Origin: CAVYWD01 sp963772225
GTDB lineage: Bacteria; Myxococcota; Myxococcia; Myxococcales; UBA5297
Reading direction: 5' to 3'
DNA length: 64,000 nucleotides
NCBI GenBank assembly: GCA_963772225.1
Contig: CAVYWD010000004.1
Location: 248,001-312,000, forward strand
Of this stretch, positions 63,499 to 64,000 are shown one piece after another (within the stretch, counting starts at the first letter, position 1; the number at the start of each line of letters is the position of its first letter). The translations under genes were made by a program, and so were the position numbers. The notes beneath the pieces are model-generated. The model was not told the origin of the DNA and did no database searches. It saw only the letters and a program-made list of their open reading frames with translations.

Positions 63499-64000
63499 TC
63501 AGAACCGGAGCGGGCCGACCTGGCCGGCCTGGCGGTAGGAGAGATAGCCGAGAGCGGCGCTCGCGAGGGCGCAGGCCGCGGCGCCGATTCCGGTGACGGT
63601 CGCTCTGCGAGCCGCGGCGTCGCCTTTGCCGAGCAGCGCCTGATAGCGCGTGAGGTCGCCGCCCGGTTGCAGGTATCCGTCGCTGCTCAGCATGCCGCGG
63701 GCGCTCGCGTAGGAGCTGCGCGCCGAGAGGCCCTGCCAGAGCGCGACGCCGCCCAACCCCAAGGACGCGGCGCCGGCGCCCGTGGAGATCCAGCCCGCGC
63801 TCGGGCTCACGCGCGGGGCGCTGGCTTCGGGCGTCGCCGGAGCCGCAAAGATGCCCGCCACCGCGGACGCCGAGGCGTCGGCGGACGGCGCCGGAGCGTC
63901 CGCGCGCGCTCGGGACGCGTCGGCCAGGCTCTTGGCGGCGTCGGACAAAAGGGTCTGCGAGAGCTCGGCCGCCGACGCGTCGTCGATGCCCCGGTCCGGC
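63499..64000 (-). CDS. C-terminal part of a protein with a paired-helix membrane tail
   Basis: The frame is open to the window edge, so only the last 166 or so residues are visible. After an Ala/Asp/Ser-rich linker come two hydrophobic segments (WISTGAGAASLGLGGVALW and TGIGAAACALASAALGYLSY) separated by a soluble loop with GLSARSSYASARGML and LTRYQALLGKGDAA. This plan, linker plus membrane hairpin at the C-terminus, matches the CsgG-like protein at 56954 and many myxobacterial exported proteins with TPR or PEGA parts. The N-terminal domain that would name it lies outside the window. Confidence 0.55.
   Translation of the reverse strand, partial: PDRGIDDASAAELSQTLLSDAAKSLADASRARADAPAPSADASASAVAGIFAAPATPEASAPRVSPSAGWISTGAGAASLGLGGVALWQGLSARSSYASARGMLSSDGYLQPGGDLTRYQALLGKGDAAARRATVTGIGAAACALASAALGYLSYRQAGQVGPLRF

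Overview
The window reads as high-GC chromosomal DNA of a myxobacterium (Myxococcota). The clues are a pomX/pomZ/pomY-type division-site cluster, two eukaryotic-like Ser/Thr kinases with PEGA-type tails, three proteins with MYXO-CTERM-like C-termini, a fibro-slime lipoprotein, and many Asp/Ala/Gly-rich lipoproteins. The genus cannot be fixed from the sequence alone. I see no rRNA, tRNA or CRISPR array.

Layout. 1-4.3 kb: end of a pilY1 gene and three minor pseudopilins (type IV pilus tip). 4.7-10.5 kb: universal stress protein, TreT-like glycosyltransferase, FKBP lipoprotein, fibro-slime lipoprotein between two REP-like elements, and an EAL-HDOD protein. 10.6-14.3 kb: three tandem, translationally coupled secreted paralogues. 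14.6-19.7 kb: chemoreceptor, M20 hydrolase and purT. 19.8-23.4 kb: pomY-pomZ-pomX-like operon, with pomZ frameshifted. 23.5-28.1 kb: an Rpn/PD-(D/E)XK-type protein and a plsC-lysR-GAF/HD-GYP operon. 28.6-36.4 kb: a membrane Ser/Thr kinase between two copies of a dispersed repeat, YceI, the NAD-salvage operon pncB-prs-nrtR, a DUF6209-like gene split by an in-frame TGA, and a YHS lipoprotein. 36.4-40.4 kb: a gutted xthA remnant, serC, a SprT-like protease and adenosine deaminase. 40.5-45.3 kb: an accessory block with VapBC, a DUF790/Bax1-like nuclease, an XPB-type helicase and HigBA. 45.6-50.7 kb: argG and mfd. 50.7-57.8 kb: two DUF1566 genes, one split by a 2,525-bp insertion sequence, then two secreted proteins. 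58.1-64 kb: site-2 protease, propeller lipoprotein, a second kinase and the end of another gene.

The strongest new signals are: (i) a roughly 143-bp, hairpin-forming intergenic repeat family with five copies here, three of them next to lineage-specific genes; (ii) an insertion sequence whose 13-bp inverted ends and 4-bp target duplication allow the broken host gene to be rebuilt exactly; (iii) the XPB-DUF790 pair enclosed by two toxin-antitoxin modules, both with recognisable operator palindromes; (iv) the pomXYZ-like locus; (v) an NrtR whose Nudix box has lost its catalytic glutamates, downstream of the NAD genes it probably controls.

Three well-conserved reading frames (pomZ, pncB, a DUF1566 gene) carry single-site frameshifts and a fourth gene carries an in-frame TGA. 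Some of these may be sequence errors. Every statement here comes from reading the sequence by eye; family assignments rest on motif recognition, not on searches.
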